64,000 bases of DNA from Methanothermococcus thermolithotrophicus DSM 2095 (GTDB lineage: Archaea > AGJL01 > Methanococci > Methanococcales > Methanococcaceae), in contig NZ_OX296583.1 in the NCBI RefSeq assembly GCF_946463545.1, positions 1,339,035 through 1,403,034 of the forward strand. Direction: 5' to 3'. The notes under the pieces were generated by a model, which did no database searches, was not told the origin of the DNA, and worked only from the letters and a program-made list of their open reading frames with translations. Shown here piece after piece: positions 25,144 through 33,940 of this stretch; the stretch's first letter is position 1; each line of letters starts with the position of its first letter. Both the position numbers and the translations under genes were made by a program.

Positions 25144-26445
25144 TTACATCATTTTCTTAATATTCTTAATCATTCTCTCAAGTATTTCTGTATCGTTCAA
25201 TATCCCTTCTGGAGCATCGATGACCTTTTTCACCCTTATTGCCACACAATCCATTCTATAACATGTTCCCTCATACTCTATTCCACCAAACGCACACGGT
25301 ATTATTATATCAGATAATGGGTCAGTTGGATTAATTGCAGGATTTATGTTGATAACAGGTATATTTGCCATATGTTCAAGTGCTTTATTTGGGAATGAAT
25401 GTCCTGGGTCAGCACCACAAACAAGCATTGCATCTGCATGTTCTTTTATAAGCATATCCGTGGCGGAACTTTCACCAGGATTATATGTTGGATATCCTTT
25501 TGAGAAATCTACGGCAAGAGGATACCCAGTTTCATATGCTGCAGTGATATTGCACCCTGCAACATTGTAGTGTCCCCTCATAGGCTGAAGAACAGCCTTC
25601 ATATGCTTATTTAAATCAGATATCAAAGTTATTGCAGGATCTATGTTCATATATTTTCCAGGACTCTGTGTGAGCCCCATGCCAAAGAAAAGCATGGCGA
25701 ACTGGTGCCTTCCTATGGCGTCAAATACTTCATAAAGAGTTTCTTTTGGAACTCCTGCAATTACGTCCTGTTGTGGTTCTACACCATTTAGTATCATTCT
25801 TAAAGCACTTACAATAAGGTAATCTGTCCCAGGATATGGTTGTATATGGATGTCTGCCATTTTTGCAGTGTCGGTTTTTCTCGGGTCCACAACAACTATT
25901 GTTCTATCCCGTTTTCCTCTTTCTCTAAAAAATCCTCTGGCATATATGGAATACCTACTTGCATGCCTTGGATGGGCATGCATTGGATTGCATCCCCAAT
26001 ATATTATTAAATCAGCATAGTTTTTTGTTTCATCTAATGTACAAACTGGATATCCTCTATTCTGAACTGCTAAAATCGAAGGTGCATGACACACTGTTGC
26101 AGTGTTGTCAAATACCCCTCCAACAAGTTCTGCTAACTCGATGCCTTTTTGCTGGGTTTCGCATAGTGTGGCACTCCACCCATAAAGCAGTGGCCAGCTT
26201 GCCTCTGCAAGTATCCTTGCAGATTCTTCTATTGCAGTATCGATATCTACCTTTTTTAATTCTCCCTTATCATCCCGCATCATTGGGGTTAAATGTCTTT
26301 GTCCATGTGTAGGGTGCATAAATTTTGCATGGCCAATTCTACACAGGTTTTTTGTTCCAGTTATATGTCCACCATCTACTATAACCTCTCCATCATCACA
26401 TACGCACCCACAAAATGGACATACAACATCTTTAATTACCTCCAT
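25144..26445 (-). CDS. fwdB: formylmethanofuran dehydrogenase subunit B, cysteine form
   Basis: Second FwdB of 433 residues with cysteine at position 119 ([21 protein letters not shown]) in place of selenocysteine. Motifs are otherwise those of the Sec copy: [44 protein letters not shown]. Long parts of the two genes are identical at DNA level (about 390 bp and 320 bp tracts), separated by a 68-bp divergent window around codon 119, while the last third has diverged. It follows fwdD by 28 bp with ribosome site AAGGTGAAATA and shares its double-operator promoter. Confidence 0.95.
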   Translation of the reverse strand: MEVIKDVVCPFCGCVCDDGEVIVDGGHITGTKNLCRIGHAKFMHPTHGQRHLTPMMRDDKGELKKVDIDTAIEESARILAEASWPLLYGWSATLCETQQKGIELAELVGGVFDNTATVCHAPSILAVQNRGYPVCTLDETKNYADLIIYWGCNPMHAHPRHASRYSIYARGFFRERGKRDRTIVVVDPRKTDTAKMADIHIQPYPGTDYLIVSALRMILNGVEPQQDVIAGVPKETLYEVFDAIGRHQFAMLFFGMGLTQSPGKYMNIDPAITLISDLNKHMKAVLQPMRGHYNVAGCNITAAYETGYPLAVDFSKGYPTYNPGESSATDMLIKEHADAMLVCGADPGHSFPNKALEHMANIPVININPAINPTDPLSDIIIPCAFGGIEYEGTCYRMDCVAIRVKKVIDAPEGILNDTEILERMIKNIKKMM

Positions 26446-26473
26446 TATTTCACCTTCATAATACCGGATTGAG

Positions 26474-26875
26474 TTAAATCTTTGACATATAAGTTTTTTC
26501 TACTAAATCAAGGGAATTATTGGCCAGTTCTTGCGTTACAGGTTTAATAGTAACTTTTATGGCCTTTAAATACGGCATTCCTGTGCTATTTGTATCTGGG
26601 CAAACTACCACATTAGCCCATGAACCATATGCCGCATATACCATTCCCTCGGGGAGCTCTTCTTTGGCTTTCACTGCTTTCATAACTACCTTTCCATAAT
26701 CATTATATACTAAAACACTTTCATTTTCATTCACATGAATTTTTTTCATATCTTCTGGATTCATCTCCAACATGCAACATGCTTTGGTATATAGTTCCCC
26801 TTCTTTACCAGATTCCATTCCCTCACCTTGCCAGACTGTTCTCCCAGTTAAAAAAAGCGCTTCAAGTTTTTTCAT
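26474..26875 (-). CDS. fwdD: formylmethanofuran dehydrogenase subunit D
   Basis: FwdD of 133 residues, a molybdopterin-dinucleotide-binding-domain (double-psi beta-barrel) subunit that completes the pterin site with FwdB. It shows LTGRTVWQGEGMESGK, ELYTKACCMLEMNPEDM, VLVYNDYGKVVMKAV and PEGMVYAAYGSWANVVV. I use the internal ATG after GGTGGTAAT; the open frame extends 32 codons upstream but through the promoter operators. It is first in the transcript fwdD-fwdB(Cys)-fwdB(Sec). Confidence 0.93.
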   Translation of the reverse strand: MKKLEALFLTGRTVWQGEGMESGKEGELYTKACCMLEMNPEDMKKIHVNENESVLVYNDYGKVVMKAVKAKEELPEGMVYAAYGSWANVVVCPDTNSTGMPYLKAIKVTIKPVTQELANNSLDLVEKTYMSKI

Positions 26876-26915
26876 ATTACCACCATGGGGTGAGTTATAA
26901 TTAATCGCCGATATT

Positions 26916-26946
26916 GTGTATATACTACACTGTGTATATGTTACAC
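26916..26946. promoter_or_regulatory. tandem GTGTA-N5-TACAC operators at fwdD-fwdB
   Basis: GTGTATATACTACAC (26916-26930) and GTGTATATGTTACAC (26932-26946) are separated by one base, the same 16-bp period as at the fwdA operon. On the minus strand the TATA-like AAATTTTATATATT lies directly upstream at about 26951-26965. The shared arrangement implies common control of all fwd genes. Confidence 0.8.
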
Positions 26947-26993
26947 ACCAATAATATATAAAATTTTCCATATGGCATAATGTAGAAAGATAT

Positions 26994-27506
26994 TTATTCC
27001 AGATATTTAACCAACTTTGAAAGATAGACTATCCAGTCATCATAGGACATATTTGGATAGGATAAGTCAGCATTTGGATGCATAAATTTACATAATGTAA
27101 GTGTTTTTATATGCGGCGCAAAATTTTTTAAGGTAGAAAGCCCCTGAGAGCCAATATAATAAGGTACGCCTATAAAACATATTAAATCATAATTTTCTCT
27201 ACCTTCAAAACCTTTCCAAGTTGGATCCTTTAAATGATTTATGAGCTCCACTGCTCCCATAATATATTGGGGTTTAAAATTTAATTTTGAAAGTGTAAGA
27301 TTGGAACCTCCTGTCGACACAACGGTCATATGTTTTAATTTTGCTATTTTTATGGCATATTCTGCTATTTCCTCTGGGAGTACATTTAATAACGAACCCA
27401 TAACAAACATGGGATTTTTAGATTTTTTTATTGTTAATGCTGCTATTTTTGGAGAACAAAGCATTGCCTGATTTGGAGATGTAAATGCAGGATTCCAGGC
27501 AGACAT
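26994..27506 (-). CDS. cdhB: CO dehydrogenase/acetyl-CoA synthase epsilon subunit
   Basis: CdhB, the small subunit that associates with CdhA in the CODH component, 170 residues. Family features are SKNPMFVMGSLLNVLPEEI, STGGSNLTL, DLICFIGVPYYIGSQGLSTLKNFAPHIKTL and the C-terminal LSYPNMSYDDWIVYLSKLV. The ATG follows GGTGATAGC; an upstream ATG 12 codons earlier is in the shared promoter. It is transcribed divergently from cdhA, an unusual arrangement since the two are often cotranscribed. Confidence 0.9.
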   Translation of the reverse strand: MSAWNPAFTSPNQAMLCSPKIAALTIKKSKNPMFVMGSLLNVLPEEIAEYAIKIAKLKHMTVVSTGGSNLTLSKLNFKPQYIMGAVELINHLKDPTWKGFEGRENYDLICFIGVPYYIGSQGLSTLKNFAPHIKTLTLCKFMHPNADLSYPNMSYDDWIVYLSKLVKYLE

Positions 27507-27533
27507 GCTATCACCACAATATTTATATATTAT

Positions 27534-27548
27534 GTGTATCAATTACAC
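27534..27548. promoter_or_regulatory. GTGTA-N5-TACAC operator between cdhB and cdhA
   Basis: GTGTATCAATTACAC, perfect in both half-sites, is flanked by TATA-like TTTATATATTAT on one side and ATATATAATG on the other, so one site can control both divergent promoters. Confidence 0.75.
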
Positions 27549-27589
27549 ATATATAATGATTAATAATGATAGTATTTAAAGGTGATGGT

Positions 27590-29911
27590 GTGTTTCAGCT
27601 TGATGAATATAAAAGTAGGAATTTTTCAATTAAAGGATTAAAAATGGATTTTAAGAAAATAAATTTTGATACAGGGCAGGCAAATGCAGATTCTCCACCA
27701 TCTGATAAAAAAAAGGTTCATATAGATTATTCAAAACTCAGGGACTGGGATTTTAAGTTATTGTCTCATTTTAGGCCATTTTATGCTCCATTATGTAATT
27801 TATGTTGTCTATGCACCTATGGGAAATGTGATTTATCCAAAAATAAAAAAGGAGCATGCGGTATTAATTTAGAAAAACAGCAGGCAAGAATTGTATTATT
27901 GGCATGTTGTATTGGGGCATCCACCCATGCAGCTCATGCTAGACATATTGTTGATCACATATTGGAAGAAAATCCAAATTTAAAAATAGATTATGGAAAT
28001 GCCATAGATATTGTTGCACCCTTATCCACCACCATTACAGGAATCACTCCAAAAACTGTTGAGGATTTAGATAAAATATTAGTATATATTGAGAAGGAAA
28101 TAACAAACCTGCTGGCAGCCACCCATACAGGTCAGGAGGGAAACCATTTGGATTTTGAATCAAAAGCACTCCATGCCGGCATGATTGATAATTTAGCATT
28201 GGAAATAGCCGAATTGGCCCAGATAAATTATTATAATTTACATAAGGGGGAGCCTAACACACCTTTAGTAGATATTGGATTAGGTGTAATAGATAATCAG
28301 AAGCCGATAATATTGTGCATTGGACATAATATAGCACCAGGGGTAGAAATTATCGACTATATTGAAGATAATGGTTTGTCTGATGATATAGAAGTATGCG
28401 GATTATGTTGCACAGCAATAGATATCAGCAGATACTCAAAAGAGTCAAAAATAGTTGGTCCAATATCAAGACAGTTGATGTTTATAAAATCAGGCGTTCC
28501 AGATGTGGTGGTTTTGGATGAACAGTGTATAAGGGCAGATATTTTAGAACTTTGTGCTGAAAAAAATATTCCTGTCATTGCAACAAGTGATAAATGCTCC
28601 TTAGGATTGCCCGACATGAGCTCTAAGGATGAAAATATTATAATTCATGAGCTCCTTTCAAAAAAATATGATGGAGCTCTTATAAAAGACATGGAGAAAG
28701 TTGGAAAGGTTGCTGTTAATCTTGCATTATTATTGAAGAAAGACCGCAAACATGAACATAAACATAAAAATAACGAGAATGACGACCTGGACATTTTTGA
28801 ACTTATAAATAAATGTACAGAATGTGAATGGTGTAATAGGGTATGTCCTGCCATGCTTCCAATAAAAGAGGCCTTCATCCAAGGTAAAGCTGGAAATTTA
28901 TCTTTATTTTCAGAACTTCACGGTAGATGCGTAGGATGCGGAAAATGTATGGAAGAATGCGAGAGAAACCTTCCGATAATAGACATTATAAGAATAGCTT
29001 CAAAGGATAAAATATCATCTGAAAGATATAAAATTAGGGCAGGTAGGGGACCTATCCAAGATGTTGAAATAAGGAAAGTAGGAGCTCCGATTGTGTTAGG
29101 GGACATTCCAGGAGTCATTGCACTTGCAGGCTGTTCCAACTACTATAATGGGGAAAATGAAATAGCCCTTATTGCAGAAGAGTTTTTAAAAAGAGGGTAT
29201 ATTGTAGTAGCTGCAGGATGTGCTGCCATGGACATAGGACTTTATAGGGATAATGATGGAAAAACACTTTATGAAAAATATCCTGGAGACTTTGACAAGG
29301 GAGGGGTTCTAAATGTGGGCCCCTGTGTTGCAAATGCTCATGCTATAGGTAGTGCCATCAAAATAGCAAATATATTTGCAAAAGTGCCCCTTGAAAATAA
29401 TTTTGAAAATGTAGCAGATTATATATTAAATAGAGTTGGAGCATGTGTAATTGCATGGGGTGCTATGAGTCAGAAGGCGGCGGCAATTGCTACTGGTGCA
29501 AATAGATGGGGTATTCCTGCAGTAGTTGGACCTCATGCATCTAAATATAGAAGATTATATTTGGGAGAATCGAAATTAAGGGAAATTACTGATAAACGAA
29601 CAAATGAAAAAGTGGAGTGTGAGCCTGCCCCACTGCATTTAATATACTGTGCTGAGAGCATGAATGAGTGCATGTCAATGGTGGCAAAATTATGTATGAG
29701 ACCTAATGATACTCCAAAAGGAAGATTAATAAAACTAACCCATTATGTGGATATATATAAAAAATATCATGGTTGTCTACCTGATGATTTACACCTATAC
29801 ATTAGAAGTGAACGAGAAATCCCTTATGAGGATAAAAAAGAAATATTAAGATTCCTTAGAGAAAAAGGATGGAATCCAAGAAAGGCCCCAAATGAACCTT
29901 CAATATTGTAG
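27590..29911 (+). CDS. cdhA: CO dehydrogenase/acetyl-CoA synthase alpha subunit
   Basis: CdhA interconverts CO2 and CO at a Ni-Fe-S C-cluster during autotrophic acetyl-CoA synthesis. The 773-residue chain has the B/D-cluster cysteines (CNLCCLCTYGKCDLSKNKKGACG), LACCIGASTHAAHARH, two ferredoxin motifs (CTECEWCNRVCPAML, CVGCGKCMEECERN) as in methanogen CdhA, and C-cluster ligands in CGLCCTAIDISRYS, GCSNYYNGENE, AAGCAAMD and VGPCVANAHAIG. I prefer the GTG start after AAAGGTGAT; an ATG eight codons upstream precedes the ribosome site. cdhC, D and E are not in the window. Confidence 0.93.
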   Translation: MFQLDEYKSRNFSIKGLKMDFKKINFDTGQANADSPPSDKKKVHIDYSKLRDWDFKLLSHFRPFYAPLCNLCCLCTYGKCDLSKNKKGACGINLEKQQARIVLLACCIGASTHAAHARHIVDHILEENPNLKIDYGNAIDIVAPLSTTITGITPKTVEDLDKILVYIEKEITNLLAATHTGQEGNHLDFESKALHAGMIDNLALEIAELAQINYYNLHKGEPNTPLVDIGLGVIDNQKPIILCIGHNIAPGVEIIDYIEDNGLSDDIEVCGLCCTAIDISRYSKESKIVGPISRQLMFIKSGVPDVVVLDEQCIRADILELCAEKNIPVIATSDKCSLGLPDMSSKDENIIIHELLSKKYDGALIKDMEKVGKVAVNLALLLKKDRKHEHKHKNNENDDLDIFELINKCTECEWCNRVCPAMLPIKEAFIQGKAGNLSLFSELHGRCVGCGKCMEECERNLPIIDIIRIASKDKISSERYKIRAGRGPIQDVEIRKVGAPIVLGDIPGVIALAGCSNYYNGENEIALIAEEFLKRGYIVVAAGCAAMDIGLYRDNDGKTLYEKYPGDFDKGGVLNVGPCVANAHAIGSAIKIANIFAKVPLENNFENVADYILNRVGACVIAWGAMSQKAAAIATGANRWGIPAVVGPHASKYRRLYLGESKLREITDKRTNEKVECEPAPLHLIYCAESMNECMSMVAKLCMRPNDTPKGRLIKLTHYVDIYKKYHGCLPDDLHLYIRSEREIPYEDKKEILRFLREKGWNPRKAPNEPSIL

Positions 29912-29918
29912 TGAGATT

Positions 29919-30914
29919 ATGAGGATATTAAACGCCCATGAAATAGATATTGCATCAGAGGCCATAAAAAAAGGAGAATTGGTGGCATTTCCAACAGAAA
30001 CTGTATATGGGCTCGGAGGTGATGCCCTAAATATCTCCGCCATACAAAAGATTTTCGAAGTAAAAGGAAGACCAATTGACAATCCATTAATTGTACATAT
30101 AAACAGTTTGGATATGTTAGAACATGTGGCATATATAACGGAGGATGCAGAGTTGTTAATAGAAAGATTCTGGCCAGGTCCCCTAACTTTAATTTTAAAA
30201 AAGAAAGATATTGTTCCAGGAATCACCTGCGCCAACTTAGATACTATTGCTGTGAGGATGCCTAATCATGATATAGCATTGAAATTGATAAAAAAGGCAG
30301 GAGTTCCCATAGCAGCCCCAAGTGCAAACCTCTCTGGAAAACCAAGTCCTACATCAATATCCCATGTAATGGAAGATTTAAACGATAAAATAAATTATGC
30401 AATAGATGGGAAGGTCAATATAGGCGTAGAATCTACGGTTGTTGATTTAACTGAAGAGAAACCGTTGATTTTAAGACATGGCGGGATAACATTTGAAGAA
30501 CTAAAAGAGATTGTTGATATTGAAATATTTACTACAAGAGATATGAAAAAAGTTAAATCACCGGGAATGAAGTATAGGCACTATGCTCCAAATACTCCCT
30601 TAGTTTTAGCTACTGGAAAACTTAATGACATGGTTTTTAAAATAAACAAATTAATAGAAGAATATAACAAAATTGGAGAGAATGTTGGAATAATCGCAAC
30701 TCATGAAACAATCCACAGATACCCAAATAATATTAAAAAGAGAAGTATTGGAACCAGGGACAATTTATATCAAGTTTCAAAAAATCTATTTAATATATTG
30801 AGAGAAATGGATAAGGAAAATCTAGATGTAATTATCATAGAAAGTTTTGAAAAAAAAGGATTGGGATTTGCCATTATGGAGAGGCTGGAAAAAGCCTCCG
30901 TGAGCATGATATAA
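29919..30914 (+). CDS. sua5: threonylcarbamoyl-AMP synthase (Sua5)
   Basis: Sua5 makes threonylcarbamoyl-AMP for the t6A modification of ANN-decoding tRNAs. The 331-residue protein has an N-terminal YrdC domain (AFPTETVYGLGGDALN, KGRPIDNPLIVH, RFWPGPLTLIL, VPIAAPSANLSGKPSPT, STVVDL) and the C-terminal Sua5 domain that follows SPGMKYRHYAP. The ATG lies 8 bp after the cdhA stop with GTGAGATT between, so it is probably cotranscribed with cdhA. Confidence 0.92.
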   Translation: MRILNAHEIDIASEAIKKGELVAFPTETVYGLGGDALNISAIQKIFEVKGRPIDNPLIVHINSLDMLEHVAYITEDAELLIERFWPGPLTLILKKKDIVPGITCANLDTIAVRMPNHDIALKLIKKAGVPIAAPSANLSGKPSPTSISHVMEDLNDKINYAIDGKVNIGVESTVVDLTEEKPLILRHGGITFEELKEIVDIEIFTTRDMKKVKSPGMKYRHYAPNTPLVLATGKLNDMVFKINKLIEEYNKIGENVGIIATHETIHRYPNNIKKRSIGTRDNLYQVSKNLFNILREMDKENLDVIIIESFEKKGLGFAIMERLEKASVSMI

Positions 30915-31397
30915 TTAATCTAACTCGCTTCTCTTGTCTTTAATTATTTTTAAAAATATTGCATTTTTTGGACATAACTCTTGACATAACTCACATCCAC
31001 AACATTTATTTTTGTCAATATGAATTATATTATCATCAATATTTATCGCCTTTGTTGGACACACATCCATACATATTTTGCATAAATTACACTCATTGGA
31101 AATGGCCACGTCAACATCTATATTATCAGAAATAAGTGTCTCCGTAATTGTATTTATAATGTCGTCATCATTACAGACGGTTTTAATAAAAAGTACCGCA
31201 TCCCTTGGATAAAACTTTTCAGCAGTAACTTTTGCACATTTAACAGCTTCTTTTGCAGGTATCCTGCCGGCTAAATAATGAGTAATTACAGTTCTATCTA
31301 CTTTAAGTAATTTTGCAATTTCTTCATGCGTTAAACCTTTTTCCCTAAGTTTTTTTGCAGTGAGTGCTCTTAAACCTGCTAATATATGTTGAGTCAT
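30915..31397 (-). CDS. HTH regulator fused to a 2[4Fe-4S] ferredoxin domain
   Basis: Predicted transcriptional regulator of 160 residues. The N-terminus has a helix-turn-helix of sigma-70 region-4/CRP type (LTHEEIAKLLKVDRTVITHYLAGRIP, about residues 18-43). A middle segment follows (AVLFIKTVCNDDDIINTITETL), then two ferredoxin motifs (CNLCKICMDVCPTKAINID and CCGCELCQELCPKNAI). Coupling DNA binding to iron-sulfur clusters suggests redox, oxygen or iron sensing. It lies between cdhA and the kor operon, both of which carry the GTGTA palindrome, so it is a candidate regulator of that site, but its own promoter lacks the palindrome. The ATG follows GGTGGTATC. Confidence 0.85.
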   Translation of the reverse strand: MTQHILAGLRALTAKKLREKGLTHEEIAKLLKVDRTVITHYLAGRIPAKEAVKCAKVTAEKFYPRDAVLFIKTVCNDDDIINTITETLISDNIDVDVAISNECNLCKICMDVCPTKAINIDDNIIHIDKNKCCGCELCQELCPKNAIFLKIIKDKRSELD

Positions 31398-31423
31398 GAT
31401 ACCACCATAAAAATATACAAACA

Positions 31424-31458
31424 TTAAATTCCATTAAATAAATTCCATTAAATATAAA
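31424..31458. repeat. tandem AAATTCCATTAAAT repeats upstream of the HTH-ferredoxin gene
   Basis: Two nearly adjacent direct copies of the 14-mer AAATTCCATTAAAT lie just upstream of the start, next to a TATA-like ATTTTATATTTA on the minus strand. They may be an autoregulatory site distinct from the GTGTA palindrome. Confidence 0.4.
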
Positions 31459-31539
31459 ATACAATATATTTGAAGAATATTAGTTTAATGACTTCTACCA
31501 ATATATAAAACACTATAAAGTTCTAACCAGATTAACAAC

Positions 31540-31820
31540 TGTGTTTTAAACTATGATATCAGATCATACCAATAAATAGTTTCATTTCTAACTTTTAGTT
31601 TGGTCTTGTCAATTACTATTAGCTTCTTATTCTTCTTAGACATGTCTAAAACTGATTCGTGACTTGCCTTCCCAACTGGGATAGAATAAGCATGTCTTTT
31701 AGCTATAGACTCAAATAGTATAAAAGATCGGTTAGAATCTAATCTCTATTAGTATCTTATTTCACTTAAAGAGCTTTTTCTCTTTGATTTGTTCCTTTAT
31801 CATACCTATTATGAGCTCAT
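31540..31820 (-). pseudogene. transposase relic (IS6-like DDE type)
   Basis: The minus strand of this 500-bp gap decodes as pieces of a transposase. MIKEQIKEKK at the upstream end is followed by stops, then SIAKRHAYSIPVGKASHESV and KLIVIDKTKLKVRNETIYWY, resembling the catalytic-domain strand IAVDETKLKVxxxxxYVW of archaeal IS6/IS240-type transposases. Stops, frameshifts and truncation leave no functional gene, and I could not find clear terminal repeats. Confidence 0.5.
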
Positions 31821-31899
31821 ATTTTTTTATGGATCAGATATTAAAACTTATCGATATTCCCTATATTCGTATATATATCTACTTCTTAGAAAATAAAAG

Positions 31900-32508
31900 T
31901 TATTTAATAAATTCTCTATATCCCAAATTCAACTCTTTATTTACTTTCACAACATCTCCTGGAACCTTTTTATACCATTCTGGAATATCGGGAAGCTTGT
32001 TAAAATCTGTTAAAATAGTTCCATTCGGCAAAAATGCTTTTATTATCCCATCTGAATCCTTATATATGGAAGTATTTGGGGGGATCCATTTATCATTCGG
32101 TATTTTTAAATCGCCCCCTACTCCATCTACAACAGAGTTATGTCCCACTATTGTATTATCTCCAATTTCAGCTCCAAATACAACTGAATTAAACCCAATA
32201 AATGCATTATCTCCAATTTTTGCAGGACCATGAATTACCGTGGAATGAGTGATTGAAGCTTCCTTGCCAACAACTACCGACGTATTTCTAAGACAGTGTA
32301 TCACAACCATATCTTGAATATTCGCCCCTTCTTTTATTAATATACCTTTAGTTGGAGGTTCATCACACCTTATAACAGCGTTTGGACCAATGTAAACATT
32401 TTTTTGTATGGCAACGTCTCCTATAATCACTGCACTTTTATCAATAAATACGTTTTTATCTATGTTTGGGGTTTTTCCTTCAATATTGGGAAGTATGTTT
32501 TTTTCCAT
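31900..32508 (-). CDS. gamma-class carbonic anhydrase-like protein (cytoplasmic)
   Basis: Left-handed beta-helix protein of 202 residues of the Cam/CamH gamma carbonic anhydrase family, with the hexapeptide repeat pattern throughout. The zinc-ligand histidines are present in VIHCLRN, THSTVIHGP (two histidines), as are the active-site Arg and Glu in IRCDE. The acidic loop of Cam is absent, as in CamH. There is no signal peptide, so it acts in the cytosol. It is the last gene of the kor operon (korC ends 6 bp upstream), which suggests supply of CO2 for reductive carboxylation of succinyl-CoA. The ATG follows GAGTGATATTT. Confidence 0.87.
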   Translation of the reverse strand: MEKNILPNIEGKTPNIDKNVFIDKSAVIIGDVAIQKNVYIGPNAVIRCDEPPTKGILIKEGANIQDMVVIHCLRNTSVVVGKEASITHSTVIHGPAKIGDNAFIGFNSVVFGAEIGDNTIVGHNSVVDGVGGDLKIPNDKWIPPNTSIYKDSDGIIKAFLPNGTILTDFNKLPDIPEWYKKVPGDVVKVNKELNLGYREFIK

Positions 32509-32513
32509 AAATA

Positions 32514-33056
32514 TCACTCTTTTATATTATGTCCTAATTCAAATCCTTTTTCGAGGGCTTTTAGGTTTAATTCATTAAATTTTGATGGAACTGCATCAAC
32601 TACCGCATTTTTTAAAGATTCTTTTGATATTACATTCGTAATACTTACTAACGCCCCAAGCATTACAACATTGGCAACTATTTTATTTCCAAGATTATAA
32701 GCGGTTTTTGTGGCAGGAACTGGATATATTTCTATATCATCTCTATTGGGATGATTATTCATCATATCAGGATCGTAAATAAGGATTTTTCCAGAGCTCA
32801 AATCCTTTGTATAGGTGTCCAAAGATTCTTGGGACATTGCAACCAATACGTCTAAATTTCTGACCTTTGGGTAGTCTTTTGGATTATCTGATATTACCAC
32901 TTCTGCACGGGATATACCCCCCCTTGCCTCTGGACCTATTGACTGAGTTTGAAAGGCATAACTATTTTCATACAGTGCAGCAGCTCTCCCCAATATTATG
33001 CCTGACAAAAGTATGCCCTGCCCCCCAAATCCGGCAAACCTTATTTCTTTTCTCAT
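32514..33056 (-). CDS. korC: 2-oxoglutarate:ferredoxin oxidoreductase gamma subunit
   Basis: Gamma subunit of about 180 residues of the four-subunit 2-oxoacid:ferredoxin oxidoreductase family. It has the family motif FAGFGGQGILLSGIILG at the N-terminus and QTQSIGPEARGGISRAEVVIS, typical of Kor. It reductively carboxylates succinyl-CoA together with the other three subunits. The ATG follows GGTGGTATT; codons upstream of it overlap korB. It is coupled to the carbonic anhydrase downstream. Confidence 0.93.
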   Translation of the reverse strand: MRKEIRFAGFGGQGILLSGIILGRAAALYENSYAFQTQSIGPEARGGISRAEVVISDNPKDYPKVRNLDVLVAMSQESLDTYTKDLSSGKILIYDPDMMNNHPNRDDIEIYPVPATKTAYNLGNKIVANVVMLGALVSITNVISKESLKNAVVDAVPSKFNELNLKALEKGFELGHNIKE

Positions 33057-33072
33057 AATACCACCATAAGCT

Positions 33073-33936
33073 TTAATCTTCCTTAGATGCTTTTGATATT
33101 GAAGGATATTCAATTAAACATTCGTTTTTTATTATTTTATATAGTTCATCGGTAAATTCAGGCTGTTTTTTATCCACAAATTCCCCAATCACTAGTTTTC
33201 CATCTAATGCTTCTTTTCCATCTTTTGAAAGTTTTTTTACTTTATTTATGTGTATGGTGTTTGATTTAATCAATTTCATGAGCTCCGTGTTGGATTTTAT
33301 ATTGTTCATCCTTCCATAGTATGTATAACACTGAGACATCACTTCAATAAATGCCAATCCCTTAGTTTCTATACCTTTTTTAATGGATTTTGACAGTTGG
33401 AATGGGTGAGAAGTGGTCCATCTTGCAACATATGAAGCCCCGGCAGCTTCAGCCAATTTGCATAAATCAAAGGGCCTTTCAGGATTTCCATAAGGTGAAG
33501 TGGTAGCTCTTTTTCCAGTGGGTGTTGTTGGAGAAACTTGCCCTCCTGTCATTCCGTATATATGATTATTTACACAAATAATTGTAATATCGATGTTCCT
33601 TCTACATGCATGTATGAAGTGATTTCCTCCGATGGCTGCACAATCTCCATCACCGGTGAATGTAATTACATTTAAATCAGGATTATATGATTTAACTCCT
33701 GTTGCAAATGCAATAGGTCTTCCATGGGTTGTATGCAGTGAATCACAGTTAAAGTATCCTGGAATCCTTGAAGAACAGCCTATACCTGATGTCATTATAG
33801 TGTTATCCATATCAATATTTAAATCATCAAATGCCTTGCATGCACAATTTATAATTGTTCCGATACCACATCCCGAACAAAACATATGCGGCAATCGATC
33901 TTTTCTTAAATATTTTAAAGCAAAATGTTGTTCCAT
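33073..33936 (-). CDS. korB: 2-oxoglutarate:ferredoxin oxidoreductase beta subunit
   Basis: Thiamine-diphosphate-binding beta subunit, 287 residues. The motifs are FCSGCGIGTI, SGIGCSSRIPGYF, GRPIAFATGVK, the ThDP fingerprint TFTGDGDCAAIGGNHF and NNHIYGMTGGQVSPTTP. It lacks a ferredoxin domain, which KorD supplies. The ATG follows GGGAGGTAAAATT just after the korA stop. It is part of korDABC-carbonic anhydrase. Confidence 0.94.
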   Translation of the reverse strand: MEQHFALKYLRKDRLPHMFCSGCGIGTIINCACKAFDDLNIDMDNTIMTSGIGCSSRIPGYFNCDSLHTTHGRPIAFATGVKSYNPDLNVITFTGDGDCAAIGGNHFIHACRRNIDITIICVNNHIYGMTGGQVSPTTPTGKRATTSPYGNPERPFDLCKLAEAAGASYVARWTTSHPFQLSKSIKKGIETKGLAFIEVMSQCYTYYGRMNNIKSNTELMKLIKSNTIHINKVKKLSKDGKEALDGKLVIGEFVDKKQPEFTDELYKIIKNECLIEYPSISKASKED

Positions 33937-33940
33937 AATT

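Noticed and set aside
31784-32233. Plus-strand 149-codon open frame
   Set aside because: It lies antisense to the carbonic anhydrase gene and has no ribosome site or recognisable protein; it reflects the base composition of the opposite strand.
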